64,000 nucleotides of DNA from Mytilus galloprovincialis (Eukaryota; Mollusca; Bivalvia; Mytilida; Mytilidae), in assembly GCF_965363235.1 (NCBI RefSeq), contig NC_134839.1:58185560-58249559 (forward strand). Direction: 5' to 3'. Positions 11,431-36,010 of the stretch are shown piece by piece. The first letter of the stretch is position 1, and each line of letters starts with the position of its first letter. A program made the position numbers and the translations under genes. The notes under the pieces were generated by a model. It saw only the letters and a list, made by a program, of their open reading frames with translations. It did no database searches and was not told the origin of the DNA.

Positions 11431-13192
11431 TGTATTATTTGTCTTTTAAACTTTTATTTTACAGACTAATTTCCAATTTTATGCTCTACAGCGAATGTTG
11501 CGGTATACAAATTGGACTGAGTTGCTCCTGTCAAAGAGTACGACCCCTATCCCTTTCTGCAAGCGTTGACTGAGGTTTTGCGGGATAATTCAAGTACGCA
11601 ACCCGTGTTCGGAAAGAGTCACGGTCCTAGTGTAAAAAACCCTCTGCGTAATCTGCTAACAAAAAGGCTTATAAATGTGTTGTTTATTCAGAGGCTATAT
11701 ATATTCAAAATGGAACCATGCAACATTCGATAAGGGGTACTGACATGTGGTAATTCCCAGGACTTCGGAAGTTTTTATTTAAGAATTGAATGCTTATTTT
11801 TGTAACTTCATTGGGGTGTAAAAGCGTTGACCGAAGTACATTTTGTATGAATTCCGCGCTTTATACTAAAAATGTGCGCACGGTCAACGCTTTTACAACC
11901 CTATGAAGTTACAAAAAGAAGCATTCAATACTTATAATTACATTTTTAGCAATGATCATGAAAACACGAATTTTATTATTGTTTTATTTAATTCACCTGT
12001 GCACTTTATTGTGGGTCCACGTGTTACCATGAATGAAAAGTTTTATTGAGCAATGCAATTGCTTACGGAATAACACGTGATGTGCAGTTAGCCAATCAGA
12101 ATAAAGTATCATAATGAAACATACATCTAATGTAATTATTTGCTAAAATTGGGTGTTTGGTCAGGATAGCTAAAACGTGTAGGAAATGGTCACGTCAAAG
12201 AGCCCTTGCAACGATCATGAAAGTGTGGTCTGTATACACCCCATACCCAACAAACTCCCATTTTCCCGTGGGTAGCAGTCCAAATTTCTCACCTATTGCA
12301 TTACTTGTAATTTGTTGCGTCCTCAATATGCATGAAATATTATTGCCAATGGACGTCAAAAAGGAACAAACAATCTAACGTTCCAATTGTTTCCTACAGC
12401 AGACCGTATTCGATACTCTTCAATTTTGAATCTTTGCACATGCTTTTTCTTTTAGATCGTTCATTTTATATCAATTGACCCGAAATGTCCATAAATTGCT
12501 GCTAGGGACCAACAAAATCAACAAAATATATAATTTCGAATTTATGTTGAACTTGATTCTTTCCATGAGTATTTAAGTATTTCGAGGTTGTATCTTTTAG
12601 TGTGTTTTGCTCGAGATCTCTATTTCTCTGATTGTGTTTTTCAACGTTTAAGACGTAAGCACTTTTATTTGTATTATCAACTCTAACACAATATGGAGTG
12701 TTTTCACATATGTCCAAGTGGCATATCACTGTTTGCTACATTTACATCATTATTTGTTTTGTACTTTGATTTACGAGACAGGGGCTTGGGGAAATTCTAG
12801 ACGCGCATGCGAGAAGAAATTCCATCATCTCTTGCCAAGGATCACGAACTTACGATCCTACCTCACAGACCGCATCATATATAACTCTTGGCTATTGAAT
12901 ACGCTGTCTTGCAAATCAGTAACAAATTGAAAATGATGCTGTAAATGTTTTGAAGGCATATAATGTTGTTTACATTTCATTTTAGATTTAATATTTTTAC
13001 CAAGTCGAGGTCTCTTTTGTCAGCTTCTAATGCTGGGTTTGGAAACTGATATTTATACGATTGTCGTCTGAATGTTTCTGTATCTCTTGTGTCCTGTTGG
13101 CTAATGCTGAAAGCACGTGATTTTCGTCGTCCAAGTATCACCTCAGTTCCAAATGATACTGTTGCAGGTCTTTGTGATACGTCCATGGCCAT
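10976..13192 (-). CDS. Two-exon gene, 209-residue protein of unknown function
   Basis: Minus-strand exons 13192-13001 (64 codons) and 11413-10976 (145 codons plus stop TAG) join in phase 0 across a donor (g|gtaaaa) and an acceptor (ttttttcag|). The protein starts MAMDVSQRPATVSFGTEVIL and is rich in Arg, Gln and Ser; the middle has a HEYPTLRKHYPGTWRL stretch and the tail is basic (RELRSCLRRRPRTSVI). No signal peptide, membrane segment or catalytic motif is visible. Its composition, with short aromatic and basic blocks, recalls small ciliary or microtubule-associated proteins, but I do not recognise the family. A possible 5' untranslated intron acceptor (cttccag) lies ~30 bases before the ATG. 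A minus-strand AATAAA at 10779-10774 is a candidate poly(A) signal. The last exon is duplicated and frameshifted at 7445-7884. Confidence 0.6.
11785..11929. mobile_element. Foldback element, ~145 bp
   Basis: The inverted arms of ~50 bp (attgaatgctt... and ...gcattcaat) share gtaaaagcgttgaccg and its complement near the centre. It lies in the intron of the 209-residue gene. It is a likely MITE with no coding content. Confidence 0.7.
12165..12376 (+). mobile_element. SINE-like element, 3' part of a plus-strand copy
   Basis: Shares its end with the reverse complement of 27724-28137: tcaatatgcatgaaatatt, then ggacgtcaaa, then acaaacaatc. This gives the family a conserved distal tail followed by a caat-type repeat. 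The upstream part is diverged. It lies within the intron of the minus-strand gene. Confidence 0.55.
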
Positions 13193-13259
13193 TTTGGTGG
13201 TTAATCAATGTTATAAGCTGGAAGAAAAGTTAATTGTTCTACGTTATAAATATTATGGA

Positions 13260-14400
13260 TAATGGAAGACTTTCTACACGACAAATGTAATGTAATTTTG
13301 GATTCATTGTTGGTTTGTATTGTTTTTAATTATTGGTGCAGGTGCCTTTATATATATAGAAAATCAAGAAGATGGTGTGTGCTTGCCAATGTGTCAACTA
13401 TCCACAAAAAGACCAAAGACCGTCATGACGTGGGTGTAAATAGATATAGGAAGATGTGGTATGAGTCATAATGTTTAAGTTGAGTGTAAGCATGTTTCAA
13501 TCACATTGTCTTAATAAATGAGCAAAACTCCGTATAGTATACATATAAGTAAGCTATGAAAACGCCGGCATTGCACAGTATGAAAGAAGTCAAACGAGAA
13601 AAAAACAATAACACACAAAAAACCCACATTTTTGACAGATTGGTTCTCTCAAATCAACTTTTTTTTTAAATTGTCAAGAAACGCTACAAAGATTATACAT
13701 ATTTGCTTAAATCGAGTTTTCAATCGGAAAAAATTCAGCAGCATTGATTTGTTGATAAAGACATGCATAATTTTACAGAATGCAAAGTTCGAATGTTTAG
13801 AATATTATTATCAAAATTATTGTATCTTATAGTACTTACATAACACAATTCTGTAAACAGCAATCTACTACAGTCGGCAAATATTTTAGTTGAATTTCAA
13901 TACCATCGTCAAAACTTCTTCTATTTCCTCTTAATGACACTTTATATGGTCAGAAAAATACTAGCCATACAGAGTATCTCTAAAAAAAAAAACTCCAAAT
14001 AATTATTGTTTTAGATTTTATCATTTAAATGCTAACTTCACACGGTTTTGTATATGAAGAAATAACCGTTATCTCACCAGTAATACGATATTGTGTTTAA
14101 TTTAAATTTAATGCAGTTGTAGATACTTTATTCATGGCATTATATAAATTGTCAAATCATTTAACACTTGCTAGGAGTAGTTCAATAGGTTTCAATAAGA
14201 TTTATATTGTATTGTTTCATTGCCCGTAAAAGGCGATCTATGAGATATTGTCCTCTACTACTGACTTAGTGCTTTAATTGATACCTGTTAACATAACCAG
14301 TCTGTGACGAGGAATTTTTATTCGGGGTCTTGGGTTTCGTGTTTTTCCAAAATTTCTTCAAATACAAAATGTACTTATTTCGACTGGTTAAATCGAATTT
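13260..14400. other. Intergenic DNA
   Basis: AT-rich with no supported gene. The stretch 13430-13470 (gatataggaagatgtggtat) is the start of a common short interspersed repeat seen again at 45288 and, reversed, at 16312. Short open frames have no recognisable content. Confidence 0.5.
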
Positions 14401-14419
14401 ACTATTTGATTACTGTTTT

Positions 14420-14640
14420 TCTCATTAAATTTGCGAGTTATTAAAGTTGAATTACGATTCAAAAACTCGAGTTGGGAGCTAGTTGTGGGCTAAAAAAGCC
14501 AGGCGAGTTATGAGTTATAATAAATCAAGTAGCATGCGAGTTAAAACAAATAGGTCGAGTTGGAAGTCATAAATTGTCAAGTCGCAAAATAAAAAAAATA
14601 AGTCGAGTTGTGAGTTGAAAAAGTACTGAGTACAGAGGGT
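14420..14640. repeat. Degenerate gagtt-rich tract
   Basis: Many imperfect copies of tcgagttg/gagttataag-type words in plus orientation, consistent with a decayed simple-sequence array. Confidence 0.45.
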
Positions 14641-15967
14641 TTGATACGTAGTTCTTTATACACGCTAACAACGATAATGTGCGATTTGGGTTATAAATAT
14701 TGTCATGCGCGTAGCTACGTTTACGTCAAAACGCCCGGGCGTACACTTGAATTTGGTAAAACAAAATATTTTCATCTAGATATTATTAAAAGAATTGGTT
14801 AACATAGTATATAGTAGTCTCAGCTTGTAATTTCGAATAAAAATGACAAAATTGGTGTCATATTTATATATTTTATTCATTTTCTGTCAAAGTCTAAATC
14901 TTCTGTGATTTCTATACTCGCTTTCCTTTTTTAAAAGAATTTCCTTATGTACTTAGATTCGAAATGGGGTTTGCATTTTTTTTTTTTTTTTTTTTTATTA
15001 TAACTGTGTAGATGTAGGTTCAGTATGTGGTTAAAGTTTTAATATATCAATAGCTATTTATGTCAAACTATCTATCGCATGATTTTGTGATAGCTGAACA
15101 AAAACTGTTTATGGTCAAAAGAGTATCCAGCGCATCATGACCAAATTATATATGATGAATTTTCTGTAATTTATGGATGTTTAAAAGGAATTTCTTGAAC
15201 TTGATTTACATTCTGAGGTTAAAATTTGGTGCATATAAATTATTTGTAAAACCGTGGTCAAAGTTAATGAAACTTTCTTGGAGGAAAACGCGTATAGCAC
15301 AAGAATAAATTTCCATCCTGGTAATTATGATGTCGAGTTAATTTACATGATTAATTTATAAACCTCCATATTTTGTCATAAAACCTGTGCAGAAATTAAA
15401 TGAAAATATTTGATTTGTTTAAATCCTGTAATGGACTGATAAATAAATATCACTGAAATGAAAAATTTCAGGCGAGAACCAGGGTTTCTATCTACACATT
15501 TTAATATTGCACCTGAACAACTCAGAAAATTAATCATTTCATGTTCATTTACGATTCTAAATAAACAATGAATAGATTAAACATAAAAAAAATAACCATT
15601 TTCAATCTAAAGAATGTCACGTGTTATTGATATGAGTTTTCCATTACAGGAATGGTATGTCATTCTCAATATGAACTTTAAAACTTCCGAAGGCTTAGCA
15701 CCCGCCCATCTACTACCAGCTGGTTCATTGGCCTGGATCCAATAGGGGCCTTTAGGCCCTGACCGAGTTTCGGTCGTACACTTGAAAATTACCTAGCTTC
15801 GCCACTGATTGTGCATAGGGAATTAAATTTTGTTTTTTTTTAGAAAATAAGTTAGAATGTGAATCTTCTTGGCAAGTTAGCGCGAACGAGAATCGGTCAC
15901 CTTTTTTAGTTGGAACATATGCATTTTTATGTTTTTCTTTGTTGTGATGTTATGCTATTGTTTCAGA
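14641..15967. other. Intergenic DNA
   Basis: No coding region is seen. It holds a long T run near 14980. The stretch 15700-15810 ends in acctagcttcgccactg, which resembles a hAT-like terminus, but no opposite end was identified. Confidence 0.4.
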
Positions 15968-16312
15968 AAAAGGGAGAAGGTTTGGATCCATTAAAACGTT
16001 TAATCCCGCTGCAAATGTTTGCACCTGTCCTAAGTCAGGAATCTGATGTACAGTAGTTGTCGTTTGTTTATGTAATATATACGTGTTTCTCGTTTCTCGT
16101 TTTGTTTATATAGATTAGACCGTTGGTTTTCCCGTTTGAATGGTTTTACACTAGTAATTTTGGGGCCCTTTATAGCTTGTTGTTCGGTGTGAGCTAAGGC
16201 TCCGTGTTGAAGGCCGTACTTTAACCTATAATGGTTTACTTTTTAAATTGTTATTTGTATGGAGAGTTGTCTCATTGGCACTCACACCACATCTTCCTAT
16301 ATCTATTTTTAG
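15968..16312 (-). mobile_element. Interspersed repeat, minus orientation
   Basis: Read on the minus strand it begins atataggaagatgtggtg, continues gccaatgagacaactctcc and ccttcaacacggagcct, and contains the caagctataaaggg block. The same order occurs at 45288-45440 (plus) and 46060-46242 (minus). The part at 15990-16040 (ccgctgcaaatgtttgcacc, cctaagtcagga) is related to the 3' part of the retroelement at 42.7 and 62.9 kb. It is a short non-coding family. Confidence 0.65.
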
Positions 16313-16939
16313 TGGCCAATGATTGGGAAACAAGTTAAATTATTACAACTTACATCAATCCCTTTCAGTCCACTTTGCGGAGGCGAGTGTTGCCTTGCAG
16401 CGGCACATTTGTTAAAGTGTTGAGCGACTGTATCTATAATATACGCACAAATGTTTCTTGATCTGAGTGATGCCTCTTTTCTAGGTATAGGATGGTAGTT
16501 CTTCCTCCAGATTCAATTTATCCTGATGTCTTAATGATTTGAAAATACATCATTGTACACAGTCTTCATAGAATATTTCAATAATAAAAATGATAAAAAA
16601 AAAAAATAATGGAACTATGACATGTAAGTGACAAATTTTAAAAACTTTTCCCGCTTCAGGCAGTACCAGTATCAGGTGTTAGGCAAAGGGAAGAACGATA
16701 AAATGGTATTATCATACTGGAATGAAATATTCCAGCTTATCCTGTAAATCAATCAGCTATCTTGACAGGGGATAAACATGGGTGCTCAGTAAGGTTAGCA
16801 GGGCAATTAGCACTAGTGGAATCCTCGCAACCTGAACCATGGGTAATTTGAGACAGGACCATTTTTTTCAGCCCTCTTCTTTTTATCCAAACCCATTTTT
16901 TTTCAATCAATTATTTTTGCTATAATTAATGAATGGCTA

Positions 16940-17050
16940 TTATTTATTTTGAATTTATTGAACCATTAAATTAATTTTTGACTCTTCACAATACGCAGAC
17001 AGATTATTCAGTGTGAAGAGTCAAAAATTCAATAAATTCAAAATAAATTA
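16940..17050. repeat. Inverted repeat (hairpin), ~110 bp
   Basis: The arms tttttgactcttcaca and tgtgaagagtcaaaaa flank a 24-base loop. They are extended outward by gaatttattgaa/ttcaataaattc, interrupted by a short one-sided insertion. Probable MITE. Confidence 0.6.
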
Positions 17051-17358
17051 TTGTCTTTTTTTTTTTTTTTTTTTTTTTTTTATCTTTTTATTGTTTGCCA
17101 TTTGTAATTATTGTCATTCATTATAAATAAGGCTCAAAGAACATTTTATATTTTTTATATTAACAATAACAACTGACGCTGGTACACACATGTTGGCGTA
17201 TGAAAAAAAAAATAAAAAAGTAGTTCCGGTAAAAGTGGGCGTGTCACCATAAAAATTGACAACATTGAAAACAAAAGTAACATTTTAATCCAATCAGAAG
17301 ATAGTAAATACACCAAATTTATTTTTTCTGCATTGATATGGATACTAAATGCCACTCT

Positions 17359-17415
17359 GCAGGGGCGGGTCCAGCCATTTTAAAAAAAGGGAGTTCCAAC
17401 CCCCGGACCCCCCCT
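17359..17415. mobile_element. Isolated hAT-like terminus
   Basis: The sequence caggggcgggtccag followed by a C-rich stretch resembles the left end of the element at 34151. No matching right end was found nearby, so this is a solo or truncated terminus. Confidence 0.4.
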
Positions 17416-17924
17416 CCTGGATCTGCCAATGCTCTGACAACAATTGATTTAATTATTTAAAAAATGATCGGTACATCATGTAAATTCTATATCCTTGCAA
17501 GATCCTTAAACTTGACCTGATGATATCAAAATTAAAAAAAAAAAAAAAAAAAAAAACACGTCACGAAGTTTTAAGGGGGAAAATGGTGGTATTGTTAAAA
17601 AGTAATGCCCCATGCTCTTTTTTTCAAAACTTTTTATTCTCAATATTTGGAGGAAAATGATGGTATTGTTTGAAGAAAAAAAACATTCATAAAAAATAAG
17701 GTTACTAGACACTGTAGTAAATACACCGCGATCCATCAATAAACAAACTTGTGATTTTATGTGTAAAGACCGTAAAGTAACTGGAATAATTCAGCGCCAA
17801 CTACCCACTACTTTTCTTGGAGTGATCGAAGTGATCGTAATATAACGACTTGATTATTCGGGTTAACCGTAAAGTAATCATTGTAAGATCGGAACCTTGA
17901 ACATTAATTTTAGATTATTCGAAA
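17416..17924. other. Upstream flank of PSMC2
   Basis: AT-rich and non-coding, with a run of A at 17534-17556. No gene seen. Confidence 0.4.
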
Positions 17925-18024
17925 ATTACACCGGAAGCTTTATTTTATTTTTCATAGCACCGTTTCCGGTGTAAATTATTTTTCGATCTTCCCTTTCTCT
18001 TCTTGAATTTATTCCTACTTCACA
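17925..18024 (+). promoter_or_regulatory. Likely TATA-less promoter and 5' UTR of PSMC2
   Basis: An ETS-type site CCGGAAG lies at 17931-17937 and a second, opposite core (TTTCCGG) at 17963-17969, within 100 bases of the ATG. No TATA box is seen. A pyrimidine-rich stretch (cttccctttctcttcttg) precedes the start codon. ETS sites near the start are common in housekeeping promoters such as those of proteasome genes; the assignment here is inference. Confidence 0.5.
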
Positions 18025-30911
<12,887 letters not shown>

Positions 30912-30941
30912 ATATTTGTCATAGACATTACAGTTGTTTAA

Positions 30942-30947
30942 AATAAA
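30942..30947 (+). terminator. Poly(A) signal of PSMC2
   Basis: AATAAA lies 30 bases after the TAA stop, followed by a T-rich stretch. It is the nearest canonical signal. Confidence 0.7.
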
Positions 30948-31584
30948 TGTTCAAATTTTGTATGAAGAGGGATTTCATTATTTGTTGCAGTTCTCCTGCA
31001 GTACAATGTATTACACATATTGATTGCTCTCTTTCTGTTGAGTATTGTTTGTCATTTTCATTTTTGTAAGATTTCATTCTGTGTTAAAAATGAAAAAAAA
31101 TATTACCTGGATACTTTACTTTTTGTCATGTTTAGCTCTGACAGCTGGTCTTTACAGTGCAGGTTATAACCATTAATTCATGTAACTTGTTCATAGTCTT
31201 TCAGTCCGGTTTTAGAAACCTAGTGAGCAACTCTGTACCAGATTTACTCTAAACTAAACCTATTTTTCAACTTTGCCACCATGACTTAAAAAAAAACATT
31301 AAGGAAAAGAAAATTGTTAAACCCAACTTGCAAAAAAATTGAAAATTAGAAAACAGTTAATTATTACCAACTTTTATAAAAATTGATATTTTTATTCAAC
31401 TATGACTGTGAGGCTGTACCAGTATTACTTAACACAGATAAACTGACAAACAAATCATCAAGAAAAAATCTTGAAGGAGATCTATTGCTGCCATTATCTC
31501 AGGAAATGATGCATTTGTATTAATTTGTGTTTGGGTAGTCAATTTTTTATGCGCTGCCTTAGCTAATTTTTCCCCCCAGTTTTT

Positions 31585-32175
31585 CAACTTTAGTTTGCCT
31601 AAATCAAATGTAATAAAATTAAAACACATTGCTTATTGCCACAAAGCACACAAATCAAGTTTGAATTTTGGTGGCGTCGCTTTTTCTGTTCTAGAGTTAT
31701 GCCCCTTTACAAATGAAAAAAAACCTGAATTTTTTGTTTCTGTTTTCTAACTTAAGTTTGCCTCAACCAAATGTAATGAAACTTAAACATGATGCTTATT
31801 ACCACATAACACAGATCAAATTTGAACTTGTTGGCGTCACTTTTACTGTTCTAGAGTAAAACTCCCCTTTACAAATTTAAAAAATGATGAATGCTTCATT
31901 TCCGTTCTCTAGCTTTTAATGATTTGCTTAAACCAAATGTTATGTAACTTATACACATTGTTGATTTCCACAAAATACAGATCTAGTTTGAATTTTGGTG
32001 GTTTAAAAGTTACTTCCCTTTACAAATTGAAAAAATGCTGAATTTTTCATTTCTGTTCTGAATGTTGAACCAAATATTATGAAACTTATACAAAATGCTT
32101 ATAACCACAAAACTCAAATCAGGAATAAATTTTGGTAGCATCACTTTTACTGTTCTTGATTTATGTTCTTTTATA
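31585..32175. repeat. Tandem array of ~140-170 bp units, about four copies
   Basis: The block accaaatgt(t/a)atgaaactta recurs near 31600, 31770, 31935 and 32070, each followed by acagatcaaatttgaa-type sequence and ccctttacaaattgaaaaaa. Related single units lie at 5200-5420 and 8730-8950, so the family is dispersed. Non-coding. Confidence 0.65.
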
Positions 32176-33417
32176 ATTTTTTATGCAAGCCAGAGCATCG
32201 GACACATTCTCCCATGTATTTTCATAGGTTTAAGGTTAAATCTAAAAGAATTGTGTTTACAAACTCAGAGGATATAAAGTGTGGTTGCAATTTTAACTTA
32301 AAGACAATGATGCTAGGGTTCTGTCTAAAACTAAGTTCCTTTCTTACATTGTTTCTATATGGTGCCTTTCTGAGCTAGTTGCTGTTAGAAGAGTGTTTGG
32401 AAATAAACATGTTTAATACATGTGGTTGAGTACCTGATAGTAAATTAGACTTATTCTATATAAGGAAAACTGTTGTTTTAATTTCCATTATGGTTTAGAA
32501 CTTTTAACTACTATAAAAAAAATATGCCCCATCTTTAAAGTAGAAAAATTCACATAAGTCAAGAGTAAAAAGCATGTAGGCTCACTTGCTATGACCTGAC
32601 TTCACTTGGTTAAGGAAAAATGATCTAGCAATTCTGTTTTTAAACAGCAGAATAAAATAAAATTTAAGGTTTAACAGTGTTCATTTTATCAAATGTTTGT
32701 CAACATAAAAAGATAATGTACTGTTTTATCTTGCATGTTTTATAATTGTAGAAAATATACCAAAAAATAAGGACATGGATTGGTTTAAAATCATTGAAGT
32801 GGGGTGATTTTTATAATTTAGTTTTATATCTCAAGTACTGCAAGTAGCATTACCCTCTTGGCATTTTCAACTCCTTTGCAACACAATCATCTATAAATTT
32901 CAATTAGGAAGTACTATAGTCGGAAAATTGTCATGAAAGATAATAGGTCACCTCAAAATTATTTATTAGGTTCTCACCATTTATTTTCAGTTCATATCTA
33001 TGCTTAATTCACCTCAATGAGGAGGTAACCATACAAGCTGTGAAAATGGACAAGCATTTGGAAAATAATATTGGTCCTCTAAGACAATCTGAATTATCTG
33101 TTTATCAATACCTTCTAGCCAATACATATAACAATTACTGCAAATAAAAAAGTGCTTGAAATGTCCTATTCAACGTCTTTCAACATTATTCAACCTGAGC
33201 TTCCATATATGCATCTCTAAGACTAGATGTTGTCTTCATTGCTGAAATAAACTTTAACAATTTTACCAGAAATCGGATGTTGTTCTTGGATAGTCTTCTT
33301 TCTAATTAAATTTCAATACCAGTTTGACAACTTATACAGCTTGGGTTTCTCACATGATCTGTGAGAAAATATTTCTGCTCTCTTGTCCTAAAGATGATGT
33401 GAATCATCTCATCCTAC
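32176..33417. other. Intergenic DNA
   Basis: AT-rich; I see no gene, RNA or clear repeat boundary in it. Confidence 0.4.
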
Positions 33418-33860
33418 ATGTATTTATTATACCCCCACTTTAATACAGTGGAGTATACTGTTTTACCTCTGTCTGTCCGTCTTATGAATATTTTCATCCT
33501 ATCTATGTCCGAAAATTCATATCAAGGATTTCTGAAATTTAATATCAGAATTTATAAAAGTCAGTTATACAGTGTGATGCGTTTTTCAGATTCATCACTC
33601 AACAATTATCTGTTTACCGAACACTTGTATCATTTGACACATGATAGACAAGTTGAAAATTTTCGTCACATTTTTACACATAAACTACTATACAAGGATT
33701 TCTGAAATTTGGTTGCAGGGTTTATATATAAGTCATGCAGCTATCGCGTGTGATACGTTTTCAGATTCATCACTCAAAAACTTCCTGTTTACTGAAATAA
33801 TTAGGCGGGAATATCATCAGTGTACTGTGAGCAATAGATCACAGTTTCACTTGGTTTTTT
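33418..33860. repeat. Interspersed repeat with an internal duplication
   Basis: Starts near tatacccccactttaataca. The blocks acaaggatttctgaaatt and cagattcatcactcaa occur twice (near 33520/33690 and 33588/33760), about 170 bp apart. The overlapping open frames are repeat-derived. Confidence 0.5.
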
Positions 33861-34150
33861 GCTTGTGTGTGTATGTTTTTTTTTAATTCGCAGGCAAGCA
33901 ATGTGTCCTCTAGAATAAGGATATACAGGTCTGACAATGTGTAAGCAAAGAACCACTGGCCTTAACATTTGGCACATGTTTTCAATTTGACATCATTACC
34001 CAAATTAAAAACCTTCAGATCACAATTCCAACAATTAATTAAACAATAGACAAACCATTTGCCTGTTGAATATTTTACTCTTTGCATGGTACATAACATT
34101 ACACATAGGAGCAACTCTCATGGCTTGGCGTCTTGTTATCTATCTGTTGC

Positions 34151-36005
34151 CAGGGGCGGATCCAGGATTTTGGAAAGGGAGGGGGGCGAAGTAAAAAAAC
34201 TGTGACGAGTGGAGCGAGGCGAAATTTTTTTTTGGACCTTTTTTAGGCTAAAAAACATAAAATAAGTGTAAATGCACTTTTTAAACGGTTCCTGACTTTG
34301 GGCATGTATGTTTTATAGTTGCTGTTAAGTGTAAGGGTTAAACATTTTTGATGCCTTATTCTCCCCATCATGTAATTGTCTATTGTAAAACGTTTGGATA
34401 GATCCAAAGCTATGAACTAACTGAATATATTTGATGAGGACTTGTCAGTAAAAATTGACATGGAAAATTCTCATTTGTTGTATGTTTTAAAAGTTAGTAT
34501 AACCTCACAGATTTTTTGTTGTAAACAATATATACGCCGAGCTATTCAATGAAATTTACAATACGACCGACACGAGTTAAGTGCCAGTCTTTGTAAGAAT
34601 CGGGCAATTTAGGTAAAAATTAAAACATGATCAGAAAAAACCCACCGAGCTAATCATGCTATTTAATACTTACCATCATCCTGAGTTAAAAAGTGTGAGT
34701 CTTTCGTTTGTGTGTGTCTGGTAATATCAAATAACTTGGTTAGAAAATGAGTTAGAATGATAGCAAATTACAGAGTTATCTCCCCTTATTCCTTAATTTC
34801 TAGTGCATTTCAACCAAATTGTATTTTCTATTACCAGAACAGAAAATGGAAATGAAAGTTAGTTTTGTGCATATTAACTACATATTATGAACTGAAATCA
34901 ATGTCAAATAGGGTGGGTTTTTTTGGTCATGTTTTCACCACTGCCTGATTCTTAGGCAGACTGGCACTTAAGACACAAACTAGCAATTTCTATCCAAATG
35001 TTTGGTTGAAATGTTTCAGCCAACAAGGAAAGTGAGGGGTTCTAAATCAGCCAAAGGCTACGAATAAGTCTGAAATGACAACGAATTTACGAATGACAGT
35101 CGACAAATGAGACATAAAGGCCACACCCAGCAGGCAGGTTGCAGTCGGGCCTTGAAAAAAGTATTCAATATATCAGTTAGGCGAAAGAGACATTCCGGTC
35201 GGATATGGGATTTACATGCAAACCCCTGCCTCCCCCCCCCCCCCCCCTCCCCAAAAAAACTACGTCCGTTTATTATTAATCATGTTCATTTAATGTTAAA
35301 TGACTCTGTTGGAATTTTTTGTTTCTGATAGCAAATACGTGGATAAGATTATTTTTTTCAATCCAGATAAATCAGGCTAAGAATTTGTTTTCTCTAACAT
35401 CTCAGACTACCCCCCTCAAATCAAATGGTCCGTACCTTAGACTTTAATTCTATGTAGAGATTTAATACTGTCTGGGGATCATTATTCAGCTATGTTATTA
35501 ATAGGCTGGGGCGTGTGGAGTTAATATGTTTTCGTAGGTAAATAATATTGCTGTGAAACATTTTTTTTCATGAGAGTGTAATAGAGTATAACTTTCTGTT
35601 TGGTGGAATTGTGAAATAGAAGTCAGTACGTTCCTGCATGCTCAATTCTTTGTCGCTTTGTAGGTGTCATACGTGTCACCCTTGATGAGCAGCATAAGCA
35701 ATGTTTTACTGTAATTTGAATTTGGAAATGACGGAGTGACGTTTTTTGCGACGCACTGGTTAACTCCAGTGTAGCGAATCACATGACTTTGACATAACCA
35801 ATAATATATTACAATACAGTAAATACGAGTAAAATATATCTGTATAAGTAACGAATTGTCGCATAAAAACAAAATACACGGGAAATGGCAAATTTCACTT
35901 AGTCTAGTCTAGTTAATTATTTTCCAAAAAAAAAAAAAAAAAAAAAAAGTCCAAGCAAAAAGGGGGGGCGTACGCCCTCTACGCCCCCCTCTGAATCCGC
36001 CACTG
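34151..36005. mobile_element. 1.86 kb element with hAT-like ends and 5 bp target duplication
   Basis: The left end is caggggcggatccag and the right end is ctgaatccgccactg, its imperfect complement. The five bases gttgc lie directly outside both ends (34146-34150 and 36006-36010). No transposase frame is present. The subterminal region has a G/C-rich strip (ggaggggggcgaag left, ctacgcccccc right). A 5'-truncated, inverted relative lies at 46762-47454. A short C run and an A run sit inside the right half. Confidence 0.75.
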
Positions 36006-36010
36006 GTTGC